From Streptosporangium sp. NBC_01756 (GTDB taxonomy: Bacteria; Actinomycetota; Actinomycetes; Streptosporangiales; Streptosporangiaceae), in NCBI RefSeq assembly GCF_035917975.1, contig NZ_CP109130.1, positions 7,564,001-7,628,000 of the forward strand: 64,000 nt of DNA, in the 5' to 3' direction. Shown in pieces: positions 54,429 to 62,410 of the stretch. Each line of letters begins with the position of its first letter. Position 1 is the first letter of the stretch. The notes under the pieces are model-generated. The model was given only the letters and a program-made list of their open reading frames with translations, was not told where the DNA came from and ran no database searches. The position numbers and the translations under genes were made by a program.

Positions 54429-56228
54429 TCAGTTGACTCGCTTTCGGCGCAGGACCTCGATGAGACGGTCGTCGTCCAGGCGGGCCAGTTCGGCGACGCT
54501 GGATATGTCGGTGATGTTCGACAGTGCGGACTTGTGGTGGTGCATGGCCGCGATGTGCTCCTCGACGGTGGTCCCGGTTGTCAGGGTGGTGACGGTGACC
54601 GTGCGGGTCTGACCGATCCGGTGGACCCGGTCGGACGCCTGGGCCTCCACGGCCGGGTTCCACCACCGGTCGAAGTGGATGACGTCGGCCGCGCGTGTGA
54701 GTGTGAGCCCGGTGCCCCCGGCCTTCAGGCTGAGGACGAGCACCTTCGGACCGTCGTCGGACTGGAATCGGCGGACGATGCCGGCCCGTTGCTCCTGGTT
54801 CAGGTCGCCGTGGAAGAACGGCGTACTCACCCCGAACTGTTCGGCGAAGTGCCGGACCAGCAGCTCACCGGTCTTCCGGTACTGGGTGAAGACGAGGGTC
54901 GGAGAGTCGTTCTCCAGGTTGTTGGCCACGATGTCGGTGCACAGGTCGAGCTTGCCCGACCTGCCCGACAGCTCCCCGAGGTCGTCCGTGATCAGGCCCG
55001 GATGGTTGCAGACCTGCTTGAGCGAGGTCAGGACCGCGAGCACCTTGGTCTGCCGCTGGGCGCCACTGCCGAAGCCGTCGTCGATGACCTGTTCCAGCAG
55101 CCGGTCGTACAGCCGCTCCTGCTCCTCGGTGAGGTCGCAGATGAGATCGGCGTGGATCTTGGGCGGGAGCGACCTCGCGACCTGGGACTTCTTCCGCATC
55201 AGCACGACCGGCTCGATGGCCCCGCGCAGCCGGGCGGAAGCGGCCGGGGAGCCGTCCGAGATCGGCCGCACGAAGCGACGGCGGAACTGCGTCCGGTTCC
55301 CGAACAGGTGCGGTGCGACCAGATTGAGCAGGGCCCACAGCTCGTCGAGGTGATTCTCGACGGGCGTCCCGGTCAGGGCGATCCGCGCGTCGGCCGCGAT
55401 GGTGCGCGCGGCCTTCGACACCTGTGTACGGGGGTTCTTCAGGCTCTGCGCCTCGTCGAAGACCGCGGTGCTCCACTGGATCCCCGCCAGGGCCGGGCTG
55501 TGCGTGCGCAGCGTGGGGTAGCCGGTGAGCACCACCGTGCCGCTGTCCACCGCGGGCAGCGGCCCGCCGCGCCAGATCGTGGTCCGCAGGTCGGGTGCGA
55601 ACCGCGCGATCTCGTGAGCCCAGTTCCCCACCAACGACGTGGGACAGACCACCAGTTGCGGCCCCTTCTCGGCCCGTCCGGCGACACAGCCGACGGTCTG
55701 CAGGGTCTTGCCGAGTCCCATCTCGTCGGCCAGCACCGCGCCGCCGTGCGTCTCGATGGTCTCGCGCAGCCAGCTCACCCCGCGCACCTGATACGGGCGC
55801 AGCTCGGCGGTGAGCGCCGTGCGCATCTCGGCCCCCACCGCGGTGGTGCGGCGGAAGACGCCGCTCGCGTGTTCCGCCGTCGTGACGGCGACACCTGTGG
55901 CGTCGGGGACCGCGTGCGCGGCGATCGGCAGAGCCGACTCGCCGCCTGCGATCCACGACCGCCAGACGTCCACCGACCGGCCGGGCGAGTCGAGGGGCAC
56001 GGCCACGAGCCGGTCCGGCTCGATCAGCACGCAGTCGACGTCGGACACCTTGAGCCTGCCGAGGTCCGGCATCGGGACGGCCAGGGGGACGGTCTCGACG
56101 TCACCGACCGGCGGGGCCGCCCCCACGGCACCATCGGCCCAGGTCCACAGGGCGAACATGTGCCGGTCGGGCAGGTACGTGGCCTGACTGTCCGACCGCG
56201 TCTCGGGGAGTTTCTGCCTGGTTCCCAT
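54429..56228 (-). CDS. SNF2-family DEAD/DEAH-type helicase
   Basis: 599 residues. SNF2 motifs are complete: motif I LADEMGLGKTLQT near 165, motif II DEAQSLKN, motif III LTGTPVENHLDELW, motif IV/V VFTQYRKTGELLV and LSLKAGGTGLTLT, and motif VI QASDRVHRIGQTRTV near 548. It would translocate on double-stranded DNA. Homologues beside SWIM proteins are commonly several hundred residues longer at the N-terminus, so this may be a short form or one trimmed at the breakpoint. The start ATG 56228 lacks a clear ribosome site and abuts a truncated MFS gene. Confidence 0.9.
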   Translation of the reverse strand: MGTRQKLPETRSDSQATYLPDRHMFALWTWADGAVGAAPPVGDVETVPLAVPMPDLGRLKVSDVDCVLIEPDRLVAVPLDSPGRSVDVWRSWIAGGESALPIAAHAVPDATGVAVTTAEHASGVFRRTTAVGAEMRTALTAELRPYQVRGVSWLRETIETHGGAVLADEMGLGKTLQTVGCVAGRAEKGPQLVVCPTSLVGNWAHEIARFAPDLRTTIWRGGPLPAVDSGTVVLTGYPTLRTHSPALAGIQWSTAVFDEAQSLKNPRTQVSKAARTIAADARIALTGTPVENHLDELWALLNLVAPHLFGNRTQFRRRFVRPISDGSPAASARLRGAIEPVVLMRKKSQVARSLPPKIHADLICDLTEEQERLYDRLLEQVIDDGFGSGAQRQTKVLAVLTSLKQVCNHPGLITDDLGELSGRSGKLDLCTDIVANNLENDSPTLVFTQYRKTGELLVRHFAEQFGVSTPFFHGDLNQEQRAGIVRRFQSDDGPKVLVLSLKAGGTGLTLTRAADVIHFDRWWNPAVEAQASDRVHRIGQTRTVTVTTLTTGTTVEEHIAAMHHHKSALSNITDISSVAELARLDDDRLIEVLRRKRVN

Positions 56229-56232
56229 GGCG

Positions 56233-56544
56233 TCAGCGGATGCCCACGTAGTCGCCTGCGCGGGCGGTGGCGAAGACCACCAGGCCCGTCGCGAGCACGG
56301 CCCGGTGGCCGAAGCGGTCGCCCAGCGCACCCGCGGTGAACATCAAGGTGGCGAAGGCCAGCGTGTACGAGCCGGTGGCCCACTGCAGCTCGGCCGGACT
56401 GGCGTTCAGCCCACGGACCGGGTCCGCGAGGGTCTCCAGAGTGATACTCAGGACGGTGTTGTCCAGCCAGATCAGCAGTGAACACGCCATGAGAACGGCA
56501 AGAATCAACTGCTGCCTGGATTTCGGCAACGTGGATGCAGTCAT
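56233..56544 (-). pseudogene. N-terminal fragment of a DHA2-type MFS transporter
   Basis: Residues 1-92 encode the first three helices of an EmrB/QacA-type exporter (QLILAVLMACSLLIWLDNTV with the family LDNTV motif, then LQWATGSYTLAFATLMFTAG and DRFGHRAV). After VVFATAR the frame leaves the family and stops at 56233, five bases from the helicase start. About 400 residues are missing. The original start and upstream region are intact. Confidence 0.75.
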
Positions 56545-56653
56545 GAATACCTTCGGACGCGGTTTGAAAAGCTGACGAGCGGACCGTAGACAATCATCGC
56601 GCGTATGTCAATTCCCGGGCGGCCGGTAATGGTCGGCGATTTTCCGACGCCTC

Positions 56654-56757
56654 GAGGGCATACCGCCAACTGTTCTGTCAATTCTTGAAGATGTGAGCGG
56701 GCCGACGGTTCAGCGCGCCCCCGAGGGCATACCGCCAAGCGCTCTGTCAATTTCTGA
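56654..56757 (-). repeat. Two direct 35-base repeats with promoter-like TTGACA
   Basis: The units at 56654-56688 and 56723-56757 agree at about 30 of 35 bases and share GAGGGCATACCGCCAA and TCTGTCAATT. Read on the minus strand each carries TTGACAGA followed by TTGGCGGTATGCCCTC. They lie 110-213 bases upstream of the truncated MFS gene, as tandem operators or duplicated promoter elements might. With only two units this is not a CRISPR. Confidence 0.7.
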
Positions 56758-57173
56758 TCCTGTTGTTTGACTTCACGTGAATTCCGTGCCCACCCCGCGT
56801 TCTGCCTCTGCTCCGCGCCCTGCCCCGTGTACCGCGTCGTGCGCTGCACCGGAAGTAGGAAGGGGGTGAGCGCCGGCACCGGCGCGGCCGCTCCCGAGGC
56901 CCGTCCTGGGGCCGCCGGGAGCAGCCGAGTACCCAGACGGCCCCCGTGCGGGCGGTCCTTTCGGCCTGCCGGTTCAGCAGGACGAACGTTCTTCCCCCGC
57001 GCATTTTTTGAATAAGAAGACTGGAATTCACCCGGGTCGGTGGAACGGAATTCCCCGGGGTGTTCATGGAGAGGAAGAGGACAGATATGACCGCATTCTC
57101 GCTAGGGTGTTGCCCGTCCGCAGGGAGAGGAGAGGCGCGCCCTGGATCAGGTTTGCTCTGGCGATTCTCCTAT
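56758..57173. other. Gene-free stretch
   Basis: No frame with family resemblance, clear ribosome site or strong palindrome. Short frames on both strands are rich in Arg, Pro and Gly, as expected by chance at this base composition. Confidence 0.5.
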
Positions 57174-57345
57174 TCACGCCCACCAATTGATGTTCTGACC
57201 GGTGGTTCCGAAGACTTCGTTCAGTCGATTGCTGAGATCGCGAAAGGCGCCGCGCTCGGGTTGCTGTTCAGGCGTCCAGGTGGCGTCGCATTCCTCGCAG
57301 AGGAAGCTGATCTCGCCGCCCCGTACTCGGTACGAGCCACCAGTC
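57174..57345 (-). pseudogene. 3' end of a small Cys-x2-Cys protein
   Basis: On the minus strand, GGSYRVRGGEISFLCEECDA followed by TWTPEQQPERGAFRDLSNRL and a GTTGQNINWWA ending reads like a genuine protein C-terminus with one CxxC knuckle. No start codon with a ribosome site is visible, and upstream another frame takes over. I do not know the family. It could be an intact very small gene. Confidence 0.4.
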
Positions 57346-57460
57346 GCCGCAGCTTCCCCCGCAGCCCCTCCATCTTCGCGGCACTGTCCCCGAGCCCCAA
57401 CGCCAGCGCGATCTGCTTGGCCTCCACCCCATGGCCCGCGTCCGTGATCACCTCCATCAC
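57330..57460 (-). pseudogene. Fragment with winged-helix-like sequence
   Basis: The minus-strand frame MEVITDAGHGVEAKQIALAL then GLGDSAAKMEGLRGKLRRLV resembles a short helix-turn-helix domain (a helix pair ending in LRRLVAR) found at protein C-termini in actinomycetes. The sequence stops resembling a protein after LVAR, where the next fragment begins in another frame. It directly abuts the M20 copy at 57463. Confidence 0.35.
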
Positions 57461-57462
57461 GT

Positions 57463-57642
57463 GACGCGGACGCCGAACTCCAGGCCTTCGACGGGGACGC
57501 GCTCGTCCACGCCGTGGAACATGCCGTAGTAGTCCAGGTCCGGGCTGAGCGTCAGGGGCGCGAAGCCGTAGCCCTTGATGCCGAGTTCATGGAAGGCCTT
57601 GGCGTCGGTGCCGCCGGACATCACGTACGGCACCGGCCGCGC
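57463..57642 (-). pseudogene. Near-identical copy of an internal part of the M20 peptidase gene end
   Basis: 180 bases match 59239-59418 of the intact M20 gene with only three differences. It encodes ARPVPYVMSGGTDAKAFHEL and the following YGFAPLTLSPDLDYYGMFHG, then GVDERVPVEGLEFGVRV, where the match ends and a stop follows. The upstream catalytic region is missing. The high identity points to a recent duplication or gene conversion. Confidence 0.85.
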
Positions 57643-57645
57643 TCG

Positions 57646-57873
57646 TGCCGCGCGTTCGCGGCATCGAGTAGTTCGAGCACGTGCGGCAGCGGAGTGAGCA
57701 GGGCATTTGTCCACTGGGTGACGTGCTGGGGATAAGGCCAGTGGGTCTCGAATGTTCTGCATGAATGCCGCGTCGAACGGGCGGCCCCGTGGGCGAGTGT
57801 ACTGCCCTAGTAGCTCGCGGCCCATTTGATGGCTTTGTTGGCCTTCTGTCACGTTATCGGGGTTATTGAGCAT
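57646..57873 (-). pseudogene. Frameshifted protein fragment
   Basis: One frame reads MGRELLGQYTRPRGRPFDAA and, after a one-base shift near 57745, the next reads FETHWPYPQHVTQWTNALLT followed by PLPHVLELLDAANARHERG. Together they look like one protein carrying a small indel. I do not recognise the family. The 3' side runs into the M20 copy. Confidence 0.35.
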
Positions 57874-58206
57874 TGCGTTCCCGCAGTCCTCTGTGCCAAG
57901 CTCAAGTCCGACACTCGGGACGAAAAACCCAGAATGGTTGGATACTCACAATCCCCACTGCTGGGCAAGGGCGATGAAGGGGTAACGGGTCTGTTTCTGC
58001 ACTGGACCGTCCGCGCACCGAGTCGTCAGTAGACGCCTTGCGAGTCATCGGCGGACGTCCTGCTTGAGACTGCGGGCCGAGCAGCACGCTTTCCGGATGC
58101 TATCCGCGCGAATCGGTTAATTCCCCAATGGGCGCTTTGTCTGTTTTGCTACCAATTCTTTGAGCGCTGGCCCCTGCCGGAGTTCTACATGTTTAGAGGA
58201 GTCACG
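57874..58206. other. Gene-free stretch before the TrpA-like gene
   Basis: No supported coding frame. The sequence is lower in GC than its surroundings and must hold the promoter of the TrpA-like gene, but no convincing -35/-10 pair was identified. Confidence 0.4.
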
Positions 58207-59013
58207 GTGAACCGGCTGACCCAGAGCCTGGAACAGTGTCGGGAACAGCGGCGTCTGTTGCTTGTCGGTTTCCTTCCCGCCGGCTGGCCGGAACGGTCCC
58301 AGCATGAAAGCAGCGTCGCTGCCGCCTTCGACGCCGGCATCGACGCGTTGGAGATCGCCGTCCCCAATCCGCCCCTCCTGATGGACGGGCCCCTGCTGCG
58401 GCGCGCGGCTGCGGTCACCTCCAGAGAAGTCACCGACGCCGCCGACGCGCTCACTCTCGCCGCTCGCGGACGAGCAGACCGCAGATGCCCGTTGATCGCC
58501 CTTTTCTACCGGCATGCGGCTGAGGAGCTGGGCCTGTCACAGTTGCTCGACGTATGTGTCGAGGCCGGCGCGGACGCCGTCCTGATGCCGGAGCACCCAT
58601 TTGCCGAGCAACTGCAGATCGCTGAGAAAGCCCGCGCGCGCGGCTTGGAGCAGGTGCTCTTCCTTCACCAGGAGGATGATCTCCCGCTGCTGACCGCCAC
58701 CGGTCTGGACCGTCCTGTCATCTATATGCAGTCGGCCGACCTCCAGACCGGCGGACCGTTCGACGCGGACAAGGCCCGCGAACGGCTGGGAGAGCTTCGT
58801 GAGGCGCTCGGTGGCCGTGATGCCTTCGTCCTGGTCGGTTTCGGGGTGCACGGTGCGGAGGAGGTCGGGGAGCTTGCCGATTCGTCGGCGGACGGTGTCA
58901 TCGTCGGCACTGCGCTGACCCGTGCCGCCGAGGGCGGTACCGCTCCCCTCGTCGATCTGGTGACCACCATGCTCCCTGCGCTGGCCAGGCCCTGCGCGTC
59001 GTCGGGTGTGTGA
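58207..59013 (+). CDS. Orphan TrpA-like protein (tryptophan synthase alpha-chain family)
   Basis: 268 residues, the length of E. coli TrpA. With GTG 58207 as start, the catalytic residues fall at their classical numbers, Glu49 (DALEIAVP) and Asp60 (LLMDGPLL). VGFGVHGAEEV and DGVIVGTAL near the end match the phosphate-binding loops. The FSDP motif after the first strand is replaced by NPPL, and the loop-6 region (MQSADLQTGGPFD) is unlike the usual GVTG. There is no trpB or other trp gene nearby. AGAGGAG precedes the GTG; ATG 58189 is an alternative. It may release indole from indole-3-glycerol phosphate or act on a related substrate. Confidence 0.85.
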   Translation: MNRLTQSLEQCREQRRLLLVGFLPAGWPERSQHESSVAAAFDAGIDALEIAVPNPPLLMDGPLLRRAAAVTSREVTDAADALTLAARGRADRRCPLIALFYRHAAEELGLSQLLDVCVEAGADAVLMPEHPFAEQLQIAEKARARGLEQVLFLHQEDDLPLLTATGLDRPVIYMQSADLQTGGPFDADKARERLGELREALGGRDAFVLVGFGVHGAEEVGELADSSADGVIVGTALTRAAEGGTAPLVDLVTTMLPALARPCASSGV

Positions 59014-59164
59014 CGTGCCGGGTCTCTTCTCCGACCCGTCGCCGTGACCTCCTCGACCACGATGACGCCTGCGCCGTCCACGCCATCTGATCAATCCGAT
59101 GAACAGGACATAGTGAATCAACGCCGGGGCCCTGGGGGAGTCCCGGCCTGCTGATGTGCCTCAT

Positions 59165-59197
59165 CCGGCCGGAGGCCCTGTCGGGGCTTCCGGCCGG
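59165..59197. terminator. Terminator hairpin of the peptidase operon
   Basis: CCGGCCGGA (59165-59173) pairs with TCCGGCCGG (59189-59197), and the stem continues inward through GCCC/GGGC. It lies 18 bases beyond the M20 stop and also faces the convergent TrpA-like gene. A degraded copy lies in the repeat at 45379. Confidence 0.75.
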
Positions 59198-59214
59198 GGG
59201 GCGGGGTGGGAGGG

Positions 59215-60480
59215 TCAGGCGGCCAGCAGGCGGTCCAGGACGCGGACGCCGAACTCCAGGCCTTCGACGGGGACGCGCTCGTCCACGCCGTGGAACATGC
59301 CGTAGTAGTCCAGGTCCGGGCTGAGCATCAGGGGCGCGAAGCCGTAGCCCTTGATGCCGAGTTCGTCGAAGGCCTTGGCGTCGGTGCCGCCGGACATCAC
59401 GTACGGCACCGGCCGCGCGGCCGGGTCCTCGGCGATGAGCGCGTCGCAGAGCTGGCCGAAGAACGGCGAGTCCAGCGGCGCGGAGGGAGCGTCCCCGTGG
59501 CCGACGAACTCACGGGTGACCTTCGGGCCGAGCAGGCGGTCGATGGTCTCCAGGAACTCCTCCCGGTAGCCCGGCAGGAAGCGGCCGTCCACATGGGCGG
59601 TGGCGGTGCCGGGGACCACGTTGACCTTGTAGCCGGCCTCCAGCATCGTCGGGTTCGCCGAGTTGCGGATCTGCGCCTTGAACAGCGCGCCCACCGAACC
59701 CAGCCGGTCGGCCTCCTCTTCCAGACGGTCGAGGTCGATCGGCTCGCCGAGGATGTCACCGAGGCTGGTGATCAGTGCCGCCACTCCGGGCGTCAGCCGT
59801 ACCGGCCACTGGTAGGAGGCGATCCTGGACAGGGCGTGGCACAGCTCGGCCACGGCGTTGTCCTTCGGCGGGCGCGAGCCGTGACCCGCGACACCGGTCG
59901 CGGTGAGCTTCATCCAGGCGGTGCCCCGCTCACCCACCGCGACCGGGTAGATCCGCGCGTCCGAGGTCTGGACGCTGTAGCCGCCGGACTCGCTGATCGC
60001 CTCGGTGCAGCCGTCGAACAGGTCCCGGTGCTGTCGCGCCGCGTACCGCGCGCCGTAATCGCCGTTCGCCTCCTCGTCGGCGAGGAAGGCCAGCACGATG
60101 TCCCGCTTCGGGCGCACGCCGCGCCGGGCCCAGTCGCGGACCAGGGCGAGCGTCATCGACACGGTGCCCTTCATGTCCACGGCGCCCCGGCCCCAGACGC
60201 AGCCGTCGGCGATCTCTCCGGAGAACGGGTGGATCCGCCAGTCGGAGGGCTGGGCGGGCACCACGTCCAGATGGCCGTGGATCAGCAGGGCCTCGGGCGA
60301 GTCGCCCGGGATCCTGGCGACCACGCTGGTGCGGTGCGCGGCCGACTCGAAGACCACCGGCTCGATCCCGGCGTCGGTGAGCAGTTCGGCGACATGCTCG
60401 GCGGCCGGGCGCTCGCCCGAGCCGGGGTTGGTGGTGTCGAACCGGATCAGGTCCGAGCAGATCTGAGCGACCTCATTCAT
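59215..60480 (-). CDS. M20/M28-type metallopeptidase
   Basis: 421 residues of the M20 dipeptidase/deacylase family. Zinc ligands and catalytic residues are in place: His70 in HGHLDVV, Asp102 in AVDMKG and Glu136/137 in ADEEANGDYG, plus a late histidine in YYGMFHGVDERVP. The middle dimerisation domain (about 190-310) includes GVAGHGSRPPKDNA. GGGGAG precedes the ATG. It is the third gene of a minus-strand operon with an S9 and a C39-like peptidase, suggesting final cleavage of small peptides or acyl-amino acids. Confidence 0.93.
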   Translation of the reverse strand: MNEVAQICSDLIRFDTTNPGSGERPAAEHVAELLTDAGIEPVVFESAAHRTSVVARIPGDSPEALLIHGHLDVVPAQPSDWRIHPFSGEIADGCVWGRGAVDMKGTVSMTLALVRDWARRGVRPKRDIVLAFLADEEANGDYGARYAARQHRDLFDGCTEAISESGGYSVQTSDARIYPVAVGERGTAWMKLTATGVAGHGSRPPKDNAVAELCHALSRIASYQWPVRLTPGVAALITSLGDILGEPIDLDRLEEEADRLGSVGALFKAQIRNSANPTMLEAGYKVNVVPGTATAHVDGRFLPGYREEFLETIDRLLGPKVTREFVGHGDAPSAPLDSPFFGQLCDALIAEDPAARPVPYVMSGGTDAKAFDELGIKGYGFAPLMLSPDLDYYGMFHGVDERVPVEGLEFGVRVLDRLLAA

Positions 60481-60505
60481 GGATTATGACTCCCCGAAAT
60501 ATCTA

Positions 60506-62407
60506 TTAACGGTGCATACCCCGTAGGGGCAATGGCGGCACTTCAGGTGTTGCGAACCCGAAGATCAGCCCGTAGAAGGCGAGCTCGGCCTCAAGCGCGG
60601 CCACGATGGTCTCCTCGCGGCGCCAGCCGTGCTGCTCGCCGGGGAAGGTCAGATAGGCCCACGGCGTGCCTTCGGCCTCCAGTGCGTTGACGAACCGCTC
60701 CGCCTGGACCGGGTCGACGATCGCGTCCTCCAGGCCGTGCATGAGCAGGGCCGGACCGGACGCGTTCGCCGCGTGCAGAGTGGGCGAACGGTCCAGGTAG
60801 CGCTGCCGGGTCTCCGGGAGCGGGCCGATCAGGCCATCCAGATAGCGCGACTCGAAGTCGTGCGTCTCGGCGGCCCAGCCCTCCGGGTCGGTGATCGCGT
60901 AGTGGGCCACCGCGCCGCGGAACACCGTGCTGTGCACCAGCGCGGCCACCGACGTCCAGCCGCCCGCGCTGCCGCCGCGGATCGCGATCTTCGAGGCGTC
61001 CGCCTTCCCGGCGGCGATCAGGCCGCGCGCCACGGTCTCGGAGTCGCGCACGTCGACCACGCCCCACTGGTGGCGCAGCCGCTCACGGTAGGCGCGGCCG
61101 TACCCGGTGGAACCGCCGTAGTTCACGTCGGCCACACCGATGCCGCGGCTGGTGAAGTAGGCGATCTCCACGTCGAGGACCATCGTGCTGGCGCCGGTCG
61201 GCCCGCCGTGGACGAAGATCAGGTAAGGGGCGGGACCGGTGACGCCGCGCGGCGGGTAGAGATGCGTGTGCACGCCGTCGAAGGTCACCGCCTCCGGGTC
61301 GGGCAGCGCGTCGCGGTCGGGCAGTTCCTTCTCCGGCGACAGCACGGCGTGCCCGCCGGTGCGCAGGTCCACCGTGACGACCTCGAACGGCGTGTACGGC
61401 GAGGCGCCCACGCCCGCCACCAGGTCCCCGCCGACCGAGACCGTGGGGTTCCAGTAGGTGGGCGGGGCGTCGAGGTCGGTGATCTTTCCGGTGCCCGGGT
61501 CCAGCACGCCGAGGCGGCGCCGGTCCGGGGTGCCGTGCATCATGACGATCAGGTCGCCGGCGAGCGCGAACCAGGTGTTGCCGAGCCGCCAGACCGCGTC
61601 GCCGCACTCCTCGGTGAGCGGGGCCAGGTTGCGGGCGGGCGAGCCGTCGAGGGAGACCAGGTGCAGGTTCCACCAGCCGTCCGGGTCGGTGAGCGCGTAG
61701 AGCGCGCCGTCGTCGCGCCACTCGGCCTGGATCACCGACTCCTCGGGGCCGCCGGCGACGACCCGGTGGGGCCCGGCCGACCCGGCCGCGTCCAGCGGGG
61801 CCACGCACAGCTCGGTGCCGTCCCACGGCATGGCGGGGTGGTTCCAGCCGATCCAGGCGACATGCGTCCCGTCGGGGGAGAGCCGGGGATTGGTCAGGAA
61901 GTGCTGGGCCGTGGCGACGACCCGCACCGGTCCGCCGTCCAACGGGACCGCCACCAGGTCCCGGCGGGGATCGACCCGCGGGCCGGCCGAGCCGGGCCGC
62001 GGCTCCGCGAGGTGGATCTCGCGGACGGCCCAGACCTCGTCACGCCCCGGCGGCAGATACAGGTCGCCGTAGCGGGCGCCGTCGCCGGGGGTGAGGGGGA
62101 CCGGCTCCGCGTGCCCGCCGTACCGGTAGATCCGCTGGTCGGCCCAGTTGGTGAACACGACCCCGCCGCCGGGCAGCGGCCGCCAGGAGCGCCCGCCGTA
62201 CTCGATGAGGCGGTTGCGGGAGTTCCAGCCCGGGGGGAGCGCGTCCCGGGCCACGCCGTCCGGCCCGCGCCGGACCACGCATCTGCGTCCGCCCTCATGC
62301 GGACGAGGCTCGTCCCACCACACCTCCTCCCCGCAGATCTCCACCCAGAGCGGACGGTCGTCCACCCTGGCAACGTCGACGGGACGGATGGGAGAGTCGT
62401 TCAGCAT
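60506..62407 (-). CDS. S9-family prolyl-oligopeptidase-like peptidase
   Basis: 633 residues. The first 370 residues form a beta-propeller-like domain (AWIGWNHPAMPWDGTELCVA, LYALTDPDGWWNLHLVSLDG). The C-terminal alpha/beta hydrolase has the nucleophile serine in RGGSAGGWTSV near 477 (the family usually has GGSxGG), Asp in HGLEDAIVDPVQ near 562 and His in GEQHGWRRE near 600. It would cut short peptides, typically dipeptidyl or acylaminoacyl substrates, in the cytosol. The start is 4 bases after the upstream C39-like gene stop and the end is 26 bases before the M20 gene. Confidence 0.93.
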   Translation of the reverse strand: MLNDSPIRPVDVARVDDRPLWVEICGEEVWWDEPRPHEGGRRCVVRRGPDGVARDALPPGWNSRNRLIEYGGRSWRPLPGGGVVFTNWADQRIYRYGGHAEPVPLTPGDGARYGDLYLPPGRDEVWAVREIHLAEPRPGSAGPRVDPRRDLVAVPLDGGPVRVVATAQHFLTNPRLSPDGTHVAWIGWNHPAMPWDGTELCVAPLDAAGSAGPHRVVAGGPEESVIQAEWRDDGALYALTDPDGWWNLHLVSLDGSPARNLAPLTEECGDAVWRLGNTWFALAGDLIVMMHGTPDRRRLGVLDPGTGKITDLDAPPTYWNPTVSVGGDLVAGVGASPYTPFEVVTVDLRTGGHAVLSPEKELPDRDALPDPEAVTFDGVHTHLYPPRGVTGPAPYLIFVHGGPTGASTMVLDVEIAYFTSRGIGVADVNYGGSTGYGRAYRERLRHQWGVVDVRDSETVARGLIAAGKADASKIAIRGGSAGGWTSVAALVHSTVFRGAVAHYAITDPEGWAAETHDFESRYLDGLIGPLPETRQRYLDRSPTLHAANASGPALLMHGLEDAIVDPVQAERFVNALEAEGTPWAYLTFPGEQHGWRREETIVAALEAELAFYGLIFGFATPEVPPLPLRGMHR

Positions 62408-62410
62408 GGA

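Noticed and set aside
53866-56228. SWIM-SNF2 pair as an anti-phage defence system
   Set aside because: This pair is widespread in actinomycetes outside defence islands, and no nuclease, methyltransferase or other defence gene is adjacent.
56654-56757. Two repeats as a minimal CRISPR
   Set aside because: Only two imperfect units, a 34-base gap, and no cas genes in the window.
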